A DNA stretch of 13,710 bases from Methanosarcina sp. UBA402 (GCA_002509325.1 DADO01000133.1:1-13710); one strand, 5' to 3'; shown: positions 7,854 to 13,710, numbered from the stretch's first letter. Notes: generated from the sequence alone by a model not told the origin. Made by a program: numbers and translations.

Positions 7854-8186
7854 AGTTCAAAAAGGGATTTTCGGCTTTGTTTCCGGCTCATTTTTTGTTC
7901 ATTTTTATCATACTTTTATCTAAATCTTCTATTCATTTTCTGTCATTCTGAGTGCCTTTTTTCTTCCAGCTTTTTTCTTCCATTTTACATCTATTTTATC
8001 GTCTGTCTGGCATTCTCTTTATCTTCCATCCATCATCTTCTTTTTTGGTCTATTTTCTTGCTGTATTTTTCCTTATAAGAAAAAAGATAAACACAACTTC
8101 TTGACCGCTTTATATTTTGTTTCCTTCAAAGTTATATACGGTTTGAAGCCATATCATTAAAAACTGATTCAATGAAGGGTGGATAA
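7854..8186 (+). terminator. T-rich terminator region and promoter-bearing spacer after pdxT
   Basis: From the pdxT stop to about 8060 the + strand is very pyrimidine-rich with repeated runs of five to seven Ts, which should terminate transcription efficiently. I see no gene here. The right end carries promoter elements for the next gene. Confidence 0.55.
8132..8182 (+). promoter_or_regulatory. Promoter and ribosome site of the FMN-binding protein gene
   Basis: TTATATA at 8132-8138 is a good archaeal TATA box, predicting a transcription start near 8160; a second TTTATATT lies at 8110-8117. GGGTGG at 8177-8182 then gives a ribosome site four bases before the ATG at 8187. Confidence 0.55.
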
Positions 8187-8594
8187 ATGGTAAAATTAAC
8201 TGATGAAATGAAGCAAGATTTTGCAAAGATGAAAATTTTTCCGTTTGCAACCGCATCTAAGGGTGGAGAACCGAACGTAATACCTATAGGCATGTGCAAA
8301 TTGCAGGAAGATGGGGAAACAATCTGGATTACAGACAATTATTTCTTAAAAACCCGCAAGAACCTTGATGAAAATCCGAGAGGAGCAATTTATGTCTGGG
8401 GCCCGGAAATAGAGGGCTGTTACCAGATAAAAGGGGACATTGAGATCAAGACCGAGGGTGAAGATTACGAGAAAATGTACAAAATGGTCAAAGGCATAGG
8501 AGAGAGATTCCCTGCAAAAGCCCTTGCCGTTATGAAAATTACTGAAGTTTATGAGTGCAAAGCCTTCACAGAGCCAGGAAAGAGGCTTCTCTAA
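8187..8594 (+). CDS. Pyridoxamine 5'-phosphate oxidase-like FMN-binding split-barrel protein
   Basis: This 135-residue protein looks like a single-domain PNPOx-like (FMN-binding split barrel) flavoprotein. The strand pattern FPFATASKGGEPNVIPIGMC is the characteristic opening of the fold. DETIWITDN-type strands follow (here DGETIWITDNYF), then KTRKNLDENPRGAIYV, where basic residues commonly contact the FMN phosphate, and the strand YQIKGDIEI. Such proteins act as cytoplasmic dimers binding FMN or F420-type cofactors; most are not real B6 oxidases, and the reaction is unknown. The ATG has a GGGTGG ribosome site and an upstream TATA box, so it is its own transcription unit. Its position after pdxS and pdxT is suggestive, but not enough to assign it to B6 metabolism. 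Confidence 0.85.
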   Translation: MVKLTDEMKQDFAKMKIFPFATASKGGEPNVIPIGMCKLQEDGETIWITDNYFLKTRKNLDENPRGAIYVWGPEIEGCYQIKGDIEIKTEGEDYEKMYKMVKGIGERFPAKALAVMKITEVYECKAFTEPGKRLL

Positions 8595-8828
8595 AAGCTT
8601 TTACAAGTCACATAAAAACTCACAATTTTTTTCTGACGCAGGGATGGAAAACGTCCTTGTAACTTTTCCTTTTTAAAAAATATTCTCAGTAAAGGGCATA
8701 TTTATGTCTTTTTTCAGGCAATTCTTTTAGTTTCGTAGCAATATTTCATAAATATGTACATTGATTGTTTGAGAGTTTGCACAGAAACCATATATGTCTG
8801 GGTTTCTAATTAATTTTTGGGTGATAGT
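8595..8828. other. Intergenic region with T tracts and an inverted repeat around a TATA box
   Basis: A T7 run at 8626-8632 and a T-rich stretch near 8664-8676 probably terminate the FMN-protein transcript. Near the right end, AGAAACC (8783-8789) and GGTTTCT (8801-8807) are perfect inverted repeats around an 11-bp core that contains the TATA-like ATATATG (8790-8796). This is the arrangement expected of an operator overlapping a promoter. Confidence 0.45.
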
Positions 8829-8894
8829 ATGAAAACCTGGAAAATGTTGATTTTATGCATTATTATCCTTAGTTTGACAGAAGCATACATTTGA
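8829..8894 (+). CDS. Possible 21-residue hydrophobic peptide, or 5' remnant of a secreted-protein gene
   Basis: The frame encodes MKTWKMLILCIIILSLTEAYI and then stops. The start is unusually well supported for such a short frame. GGGTGAT (8819-8825), a close match to the archaeal anti-Shine-Dalgarno, lies three bases before the ATG, and a TATA-like box sits about 38 bases upstream. The peptide has a short basic start and a hydrophobic core, as in a signal peptide or single membrane helix. It is either a small membrane peptide or the surviving start of a disrupted secreted-protein gene. I recognise no family. Confidence 0.35.
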   Translation: MKTWKMLILCIIILSLTEAYI

Positions 8895-9056
8895 GAAAGT
8901 TTAAATGGGCTTCATACTGCTGTTTTCTTTATACAATTCAAAGTTCTATTGTGTATCTTATGATTTTTGACAGTTTTCGTTTTTCTTATATGTGTGATGT
9001 CTATATAATGCGTTTTTTATAGGAAATACAGTATTAATTAGTATAATCTGTCAAAC
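8895..9056. promoter_or_regulatory. Spacer with TATA-like boxes before the Yip1-type gene
   Basis: CTATATAA at 9001-9008 resembles an archaeal TATA box and would give a start near 9030. No ribosome site is visible before the TTG at 9057. Confidence 0.3.
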
Positions 9057-9641
9057 TTGAGATTGATAATACTTGTGATGGCTGTATTAACAGTAAGTTC
9101 AAGTATTGTGGTTATGAATAACCTTCAAGATTCGTTTTCTTCTGGCATGGATTCATCTATGTCTTCTTCAGTAATGTCAAGTATCATTGGAGGCGTTGCC
9201 ATCGGGGGTTTTATTGGAACATTTTTATATTGGGTTATACTGGCTGGAATCTTATATTCAATATCCTATGTGTTTAAATCGAAGGGTTCTTTCAAGAGAA
9301 CGTTAGAATTTACAGGTTATGGATTTGTACCACAAGTATTCAGCAGTTTGGTAGGTTTCATTGTAATGTATATCATGTTATCTTCAACCGATTTATCATC
9401 ACAGGACTCAATATTTATGGGCCAGGGTGTAGAGCAGATGTTCTCAAATAATCCTCTGTTTTATACATCACAAATAATTGGAATTTTATGTCTCTTACTG
9501 TCTGGCTATATATGGATATTTGCAATCTTGCATGCACGAAATATGTCATACAAAAACGCCGCTATTACTGTTGGTATTCCCATAGGTCTGGCCATTGTTA
9601 TCCAGATATATTCTTTCCTGTTTACTTCCGGGAGCCTGTAA
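9057..9641 (+). CDS. Yip1-domain-type integral membrane protein, probably 5'-truncated
   Basis: The 194-residue product has about five membrane helices (near 1-20, 42-70, 87-108, 137-158 and 168-190), matching the five-helix Yip1 domain of prokaryotic membrane proteins of unknown function. Between helices 1 and 2 lies a Ser/Met-rich segment (SSGMDSSMSSSVMSS). Related proteins normally carry 20-30 residues before the first helix, including an Asn-Pro...Phe-Phe-type segment. Here the frame opens with a TTG inside the helix and has an in-frame TAG at 9039, no ATG and no ribosome site. Either a weak TTG start is used or the gene has lost its 5' end. Confidence 0.6.
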   Translation: MRLIILVMAVLTVSSSIVVMNNLQDSFSSGMDSSMSSSVMSSIIGGVAIGGFIGTFLYWVILAGILYSISYVFKSKGSFKRTLEFTGYGFVPQVFSSLVGFIVMYIMLSSTDLSSQDSIFMGQGVEQMFSNNPLFYTSQIIGILCLLLSGYIWIFAILHARNMSYKNAAITVGIPIGLAIVIQIYSFLFTSGSL

Positions 9642-10140
9642 TTCTGTAAAAAAAAGATCAGGAATGTTATATCAAATCTGAGAGGGCATACATCTCGAGC
9701 TGATTGAAATGCACACATAGTGGCAGATTCCTTGTAAAACCCCTCTCTATTATAGTGATCACTAATATATAAATGAAAATCTAAAGAAAAACCGAAATTA
9801 AATCCCTCTTATATTTTTTTCAGAGGTTATATAATATTTTCGATTTTATCCTGATGATGAGAATGAAAAACCTTTACAATCTTTTTTTGAAAAACTTATC
9901 TTTTTTCTCCAATCTACTTATTTTTAAAACCCGAATCTATATAGTCCCAAGAATAAAAACTGACTTTACCCACCTTGCGGTAAAAAGATATAATGACAAA
10001 ATTATAAAAATCAAAAGATCTCGTAAAGTCCGACTTTGCCATAGAAAAATACAAACTCTCAAAAAACATACCAAACATTCTTTTTTAGCAAAAAGCCTGG
10101 TTACTGATTGTAGACATTTAAATAATTGACATCGAACTGC
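9642..10140. other. AT-rich intergenic region, left half
   Basis: I see no convincing gene. One open frame (9854-10129) would encode a very basic, Lys/Ile/Leu-rich 91-mer with no ribosome site; its composition fits random AT-rich DNA. The region holds a 12-bp perfect palindrome at 9753-9764 followed by a TATA-like ATATATAAA, a weak CCTCT/AGAGG inverted repeat around 9803-9825 with a second TATA-like GTTATATAATA after it, and TTTACC/GGTAAA arms near 9964-9983. Confidence 0.4.
9753..9773. promoter_or_regulatory. 12-bp palindrome abutting a TATA-like box
   Basis: TAGTGATCACTA (9753-9764) is a perfect palindrome, and ATATATAAA follows within a base. An operator next to a promoter is a reasonable reading, but no clear gene starts at the expected distance. 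Confidence 0.3.
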
Positions 10141-10152
10141 TCTATATATAAC

Positions 10153-10242
10153 TTCCGGCCAATTTCTCTAACTGTTTTATGTAGCTCATTTTAGAGCTGT
10201 AAAGATTCTCTGATCTCTGATAGTTAGAGAGCTTGGCCGGAA
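10153..10242. repeat. 90-bp element with 21-bp imperfect inverted repeats
   Basis: The left arm (10153-10173) and right arm (10222-10242) are 21 bp each and pair at 19 positions: TTCCGGCCAA, two mismatches, then TCTCTAACT. An inner stem AGCTC-atttta-GAGCT lies at 10183-10198 and a tandem TCTCTGA pair at 10207-10220. TATATATA at 10143-10150 precedes the left arm. It could be a MITE-like element, a structured RNA or a large operator. Clear target-site duplications are not visible. Confidence 0.65.
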
Positions 10243-10243
10243 A

Positions 10244-10416
10244 ACTTATAAAGAATTCTCTAAAACTGAGTAAGTGGGAATGTTTTGCAGGATTCAGTAA
10301 AGTTTGAGACGTTTGAGACCTATCTTGAACCCTGCACGCCCGAAGGCGAGAAATAGATCACTTTAAAGCTATTTTAAAGTTTGTTTCTTGCCTCTTGAAT
10401 GAAAGTAAAGAGGTGA
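10244..10416 (+). promoter_or_regulatory. TATA-like box and structured leader before the Cys-rich precursor gene
   Basis: CTTATAAAG at 10244-10252 resembles a TATA box. The DNA that follows could fold as an ordered series. TGCAGGATTCA (10286-10296) pairs with TGAACCCTGCA (10326-10336) with one mismatch. The hairpin CGCC-cgaa-GGCG (10337-10348) is directly adjacent. ACTTTAAA-gctat-TTTAAAGT (10360-10380) is a perfect 8-bp stem. The series ends just before GAGGTGA (10410-10416), the strong ribosome site of the gene at 10423. A regulatory leader is possible. The same DNA also reads as a 23-codon frame (TTG 10285 to TAG 10356), which could be a gene remnant. Confidence 0.35.
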
Positions 10417-10422
10417 AATAAA

Positions 10423-11036
10423 TTGGAATTAAATAACAAAATTAGAAAAATCAGCGGGCTTTTCATGATGATGCTCGTTGTAAGTATGGTACTGGTTACG
10501 CCTACGTTGGCATGTCCAGCTGGAACAAATTGCGGGAGTGATTCGGTTCCCGCAAACCCGATACAGCTAACAGGAGCGGATAAAGACAAAATGCTGAGTA
10601 CGGCTTTAAGCGATAGTAATGTCAAAAATATCAAGAGCAATTGATAAATGAAGGATATACACAAAATGGCAGTACAGCACTTGTTATACCAGTGGAAAAT
10701 AAAAACGATAGCTCAATAACTGAGATCAAATTTGCTGCAATAAGTTTCAAAAATGACAAGTCTCAAGAACCCAACAAAACTATACTATATAGCTACAATC
10801 CACAAACCAAAACAAGCACAACTGTAGTGATAAATAGTTTACTAAGCGATTGTGTTTTCAACTTATCGATTTGTTTGGGGAGTGCTGCTACTTGCGTAAT
10901 AATTTGTGGTCCGCTTTTGGCACCAAATCCAGCCACGCCATTAGAGGTAAAACTTTGTTTGGCATGCATACCAATTGGTGTCGGAGCCTGCGGACTTGCT
11001 TATACAGCATGCCACAAATACTATTATGGAGAGTAA
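10423..11036 (+). pseudogene. Secreted Cys-rich peptide precursor (halocin C8-like architecture), frameshifted
   Basis: Two frames make one gene. The first (10423-10644) starts at TTG behind a strong GAGGTGA site. It encodes a signal peptide ending in TPTLA, then a precursor-like region (LTGADKDKMLSTALSDSNVK). It stops at a TGA. The second frame, offset by -1, continues without a gap (about 10632-11036) as EQLINEGYTQNGSTALVIPV. Restoring one A in the CAAG at 10632-10635 would join them as NIKEQLINEGY, giving about 205 residues. The last 62 residues are hydrophobic and hold eight cysteines (spacings 6, 6, 3, 16, 2, 7 and 6). A signal peptide, a pro-region with ALxDxxVKxxxxxLxxxGY, and a Cys-rich C-terminal peptide recall halocin C8-type archaeocins. 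The similarity is judged by eye and not by alignment. Overlapping TTGA reinitiation at 10641 lacks a ribosome site. Confidence 0.6.
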
Positions 11037-11078
11037 CGACGGACCTGAGAAAAGTTACAGTTATGAGGAGCTGGCCAA

Positions 11079-11459
11079 ATGAGAGTGATCATAAAAAGGA
11101 ATTCAAAAAAATTCCTTTTTTTGCTTTTTTTATCAATTTTTGCCATCATAGGAGGTACTATAACAACATTAATGTCCCCAACAAAAATATCCTTAAATGG
11201 ATTGTACCTTATATTGGCTGGGATTGGACTTTTTTTCCTTACGCTTTCAGCCTCTACAAAAGATCAAAAATCATTTGAACGATGGTCAATTTTTAGTGGT
11301 ATTTTTTACGGTATTGCACTTCTTTGTGGTAGTTTAATTTCATTTAGATATGGCCAAACCGTAACTGCAAAGATAATTTTGCTATGTGGGGTAATTGTTA
11401 TTTCATTGACGATATCTTCGATCGTTTCGGTCTTAAGGAGGGGAAAACAGCATGTATAA
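11079..11459 (+). CDS. Small four-helix membrane protein, unknown function
   Basis: This 126-residue protein has a basic N-terminus (MRVIIKRNSKK), four predicted membrane helices (about 11-31, 39-57, 69-88 and 95-117) and a short basic tail (RRGKQH). I recognise no family. The ATG at 11079 has GAGGAG at 11065-11070. The gene lies 42 bp after the Cys-rich precursor and its end overlaps the start of the lipoprotein gene by eight bases, so the three probably form an operon. A small membrane protein next to a secreted Cys-rich peptide could be an immunity or self-protection factor or part of an exporter; that comes from position only. Confidence 0.75.
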   Translation: MRVIIKRNSKKFLFLLFLSIFAIIGGTITTLMSPTKISLNGLYLILAGIGLFFLTLSASTKDQKSFERWSIFSGIFYGIALLCGSLISFRYGQTVTAKIILLCGVIVISLTISSIVSVLRRGKQHV

Positions 11460-12318
11460 CAATGCAAGAAAGAGGTTAGGGGTTATACTCATACTTATAC
11501 TATTTGTGATCATGGCATTTGAACTTGGTTGTATTGGAAAAGCAAAAACTGATTATAATCTAAAATATAATTTTCATGTAGGTGATAGACTTGTTTACAA
11601 TTGTACATACCTCACAAATGATACAAATTATACAGGATATATCACAAATAACACAAATTATACAGGACCAATTCGTATTGAAATGTTAGTTACAGATTTT
11701 GATGGAAAGAATATAACCTCAAAAATGACATCAACGAAAACAACAAATGAAAACACTACTGAATCTTCATACGTCACAATTATGGACGTTTATGGAAACC
11801 TGATAAGATCAGATCCCAAAGATAAAATTATACCTGAGGTACAACCGGAACTGCCAAATCTACTAAAGTATCCAGAAAAAGAAACTCAAGAAGGTAAACC
11901 ATGGACAATTGTACTCAAAAATAACATAAATGAAAATCCTTTATTAAAAGATGAATTCGAAGTTACAGGAAACTACACTTTTTTAGGTACAAAAACAATA
12001 TCGACAAAAGCCGGTAAATTTGAATGTATTGGTATCAAATCAGAAACAAATTTTGTTTCAAACGCAAAAAGAGACTATAATAATACAACCATTCATTATA
12101 CAACAGTAGGCAATATCTCTGGAGTAAATTGGATAGATTTAAATGGTGGATTCTCAGTTAAATCCAATTACATTATGGATAAAACTTTGACAATTGATTT
12201 ATCTGGACTGGCCAATAATTCTGAATATCAGAAAGTCGGAATTGAAAATGTTAGTATCAATAGCCCGACAATTGAAACGCATATAATTAATGAACTTGAA
12301 AGCATCCAGAAAGGATGA
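11452..12318 (+). CDS. Predicted lipoprotein rich in N-glycosylation sequons
   Basis: This 288-residue protein begins with a basic/hydrophobic signal segment ending in a lipobox-like FELGC, so C27 would be lipid-anchored on the outer face of the membrane. The mature part is mostly beta-strand-like, without membrane segments, and contains about a dozen Asn-x-Ser/Thr sequons, fitting a glycosylated cell-surface protein. Motifs such as GKPWTIVLKN, STKAGKFECIGIKSE and VNWIDLNGGFSVKSNY recall a common archaeal surface lipoprotein fold, where a peptide with AGxFxC and a WIDxxxG turn recurs; its function is not known. The start lies inside the preceding membrane-protein gene behind GGAGGGG, so translation is coupled. 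A ten-residue duplication (TNDTNYTGYI/TNNTNYTGPI) reflects a 30-bp tandem repeat. Confidence 0.8.
   Translation: MYNNARKRLGVILILILFVIMAFELGCIGKAKTDYNLKYNFHVGDRLVYNCTYLTNDTNYTGYITNNTNYTGPIRIEMLVTDFDGKNITSKMTSTKTTNENTTESSYVTIMDVYGNLIRSDPKDKIIPEVQPELPNLLKYPEKETQEGKPWTIVLKNNINENPLLKDEFEVTGNYTFLGTKTISTKAGKFECIGIKSETNFVSNAKRDYNNTTIHYTTVGNISGVNWIDLNGGFSVKSNYIMDKTLTIDLSGLANNSEYQKVGIENVSINSPTIETHIINELESIQKG
11612..11667. repeat. 30-bp imperfect tandem repeat inside the lipoprotein gene
   Basis: Two copies, starting at 11612 and 11642, share TCACAAAT and ACAAATTATACAGGA with a few changes. The repeat preserves the frame and doubles a patch of glycosylation sequons. Confidence 0.7.
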
Positions 12319-12354
12319 CATAAGAACATCCAAATCAATGTGATTTTTACAAGG

Positions 12355-12395
12355 TTGTCCATACTTTTGTGTACGGACAATTTAATTGTTTTTTT
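12355..12395 (+). terminator. Hairpin and T-rich tract after the lipoprotein gene
   Basis: TTGTCCATAC (12355-12364) pairs with GTACGGACAA (12371-12380) at nine of ten positions. The T-rich TTTAATTGTTTTTTT follows at once, consistent with a terminator. Confidence 0.55.
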
Positions 12396-12418
12396 ATTGT
12401 TTGATTAATTAAATTGTC
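12376..12418. promoter_or_regulatory. Alternative 12-bp stem overlapping the terminator hairpin
   Basis: GACAATTTAATT (12376-12387) and AATTAAATTGTC (12407-12418) are perfect inverted repeats. Five bases (12376-12380) are shared with the 3' arm of the hairpin at 12355-12380, so the two folds exclude each other. The 3' arm ends 64 bp before the likely start of the next gene. Confidence 0.4.
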
Positions 12419-12482
12419 ATAAGCTGCAATTTAGTTATCATTGCAACAATTACAGGCGTTACTATATTTGTCAGGAATCCAC

Positions 12483-13525
12483 ATGAAAAGACATTCTTAT
12501 ACAATAGCTGTACTAGGTTTTATTTGTTTATCTCTTATTTTTGTGCCGATAACCTACGCCAACTCAGTCACAATCCAATATTTCCATCAAAAAGGGTGTC
12601 TCGATTGCGAAATAACCGATCCAATTATCAATCAAACAGAAGCTCGGTATAAAAATAATAATGTTGTTGTATCAAGAATTGAAACCAGTACTGTTGATGG
12701 TTTTAATCAATGGAGTAAATATGGTTTTCTTGAAGTCCCGGCTATTGTGATGAACAATGAAACAAAAGTTCCTAAAGAAGAAATTACTGAAGAAAAGCTA
12801 AAAACTTTAATCGATGAACATCTTGCGGAAGAGGAAAATATTACTGAATATACTACAGAAGAGGCAACGAGAAAAGAACAGGAAAACGAGTATATAAACA
12901 CAGACCTGAATTTGCCATTTGCTCATTCACTAGGTCTTTTGCAGGTTTTTCACCCTGCCTGATGGCCATACTGGGATTTCTGTTAAGTTTTACTGCAGGG
13001 ACGAGCAATAGTGCGAAAAGCGGTATGATACGTGCAACGGTATTTGGGTTAGGGCTGGTAGGTTCTTACTTAGTATTGGGCCTGTGTTTGCTCTCATTCC
13101 GAAAATCAATTCCCGATTTGGAAAGCTTTTCTTTTGTTACAGGCATTGTTGTAATTCTTATCGGGTTAAACCTTCTGGGGATCTTAAAATCACCCGTCGT
13201 TCTGGATAATTATTTTCAGAGTTCTGCCAGGAAATATGCAGGTACTCTGGGTGGAGTTTTCTTTCTTGGGATACTGTTTTCGTTTGTAAAAGTTCCCTGC
13301 ACTGCTCCAATGCTCCTTGTACTTCTCAACAAGACTATTACAAACGGGACTGTTAATGATCTGGCTCTACTGCTCGCTTTCAGCGGAGGAGTGTTGACAC
13401 CTTTTGCTGGAGTTGGCCTGATAGGAGGTTATACTCTGTCCAAACAGATTCGTTCATATAAAATGTATCTGAAAAAAATCAGCGGATTTGCTCTTATATT
13501 ACTTGGATTATGGATTATGATTTAA
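12483..13525 (+). pseudogene. Thioredoxin-CcdA fusion (thiol-disulfide oxidoreductase), frameshifted
   Basis: The first frame (12483-12962) encodes a signal peptide (about 1-26) and an extracytoplasmic thioredoxin-like domain with active site C39-L-D-C42 and cis-proline P86 (VPAI), then a Glu-rich linker and LPFAHSLGLLQVFHPA before a stop. The second frame (ATG 12962-13525, 187 residues) is a CcdA/DsbD-type membrane domain starting at MAILGFLLSF, with its second redox Cys in VPCTAP (C113). CcdA domains need a Pro-Cys in helix 1. One extra base near 12954-12957 would give FHPCLMAILGF and a single protein of about 346 residues. The visible TGATG overlap could allow coupled translation, but without the first Cys. 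ATG 12483 is preferred over TTG 12441 because it gives a normal signal peptide. The intact protein would carry electrons across the membrane to extracellular disulfides. Confidence 0.7.
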
Positions 13526-13623
13526 ATTATCCAGCAAAACATAAAATAACAAAGTTCGATCTATATAGCTGAGTGATAATATAAAATTTATATGAATTGC
13601 ATGACTTCAATTAAATCAAAGTT

Positions 13624-13672
13624 GCGCTGGCGCACCCCGCCGCAAGCAACGGGGTATGTTCCGCGCCAGCGC
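13624..13672. repeat. GC-rich nested hairpin
   Basis: GCGCTGGCGC (13624-13633) and GCGCCAGCGC (13663-13672) are perfect 10-bp arms. Inside, ACCCCG (13634-13639) pairs with CGGGGT (13650-13655), leaving a ten-base loop and a seven-base bulge. The element is strikingly GC-rich within very AT-rich DNA (13526-13710 otherwise shows no gene). It may be a dispersed repeat or a terminator-like or RNA element. Confidence 0.7.
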
Positions 13673-13710
13673 TATGGTTATAATGTTTATTAAAAATCTA
13701 ATATTTTCAT

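Noticed and set aside
9854..10129. 91-codon basic frame
   Set aside because: Composition (Lys, Ile, Leu, Phe) mirrors AT-rich DNA; no ribosome site, no family, start not placed sensibly relative to the TATA-like sequences.
10153..10380. tRNA or known C/D-box RNA
   Set aside because: I could not form a cloverleaf with conserved arms, and no clear C and D box pair is visible; kept only as an unknown structured region.
10850..11278. 142-codon + frame overlapping the Cys-rich C-terminus and the membrane-protein gene
   Set aside because: It is the alternative frame across two better-supported genes and has an implausible mixed composition.

Overview
The window looks like chromosomal DNA of a Methanosarcina-type methanogenic archaeon. 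It carries corrinoid-dependent methyl-transfer genes, including a RamA-type corrinoid activase. Promoters show archaeal TATA-like boxes, Shine-Dalgarno sites resemble GGTGAT or GGAGG, TTG starts occur, and AT-rich intergenic regions are long. Every gene I can support is on the + strand.

Left part (1-5040), core metabolism. An MtaA/MtbA-type (UroD-fold) methyltransferase, cut by the window start, overlaps by four bases a MtaC-type corrinoid protein. A RamA-type ATP-dependent iron-sulfur activase lies 245 bases downstream. Together they form a methyl-transfer module: the corrinoid protein carries the methyl group, the zinc methyltransferase moves it, and the activase re-reduces inactive Co(II) corrinoid. 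The methyl substrate cannot be read from the sequence. A membrane PAP2 phosphatase with a TTG start follows.

Middle part (5040-8600). About 0.9 kb has no convincing gene but holds short tandem repeats. Next come pdxS and pdxT, the two subunits of DXP-independent pyridoxal-phosphate synthase. They are separated by a stack of hairpins, including a 56-bp tandem repeat that starts right after the pdxS stop. A small FMN-binding split-barrel (PNPOx-like) protein follows pdxT.

Right part (8600-13710), AT-rich accessory DNA. It holds a 21-codon ORF with a good ribosome site and TATA region, a Yip1-type membrane protein that seems to lack its usual N-terminus, and 0.8 kb of non-coding DNA with a large inverted repeat and a structured leader. 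A putative cluster follows: a secreted precursor with a Cys-rich hydrophobic C-terminus (resembling halocin C8-type precursors), a four-helix membrane protein, a heavily sequon-bearing lipoprotein, and a thioredoxin-CcdA disulfide oxidoreductase. I read this as a candidate archaeocin-like peptide system with its own disulfide machinery. Both the precursor and the thioredoxin-CcdA gene are broken by an apparent one-base deletion (-1 frame). In the second gene the break falls exactly at the conserved Pro-Cys of CcdA. The cluster may be decaying, mis-sequenced, or (less likely) expressed by frameshifting. The window ends in a GC-rich hairpin.
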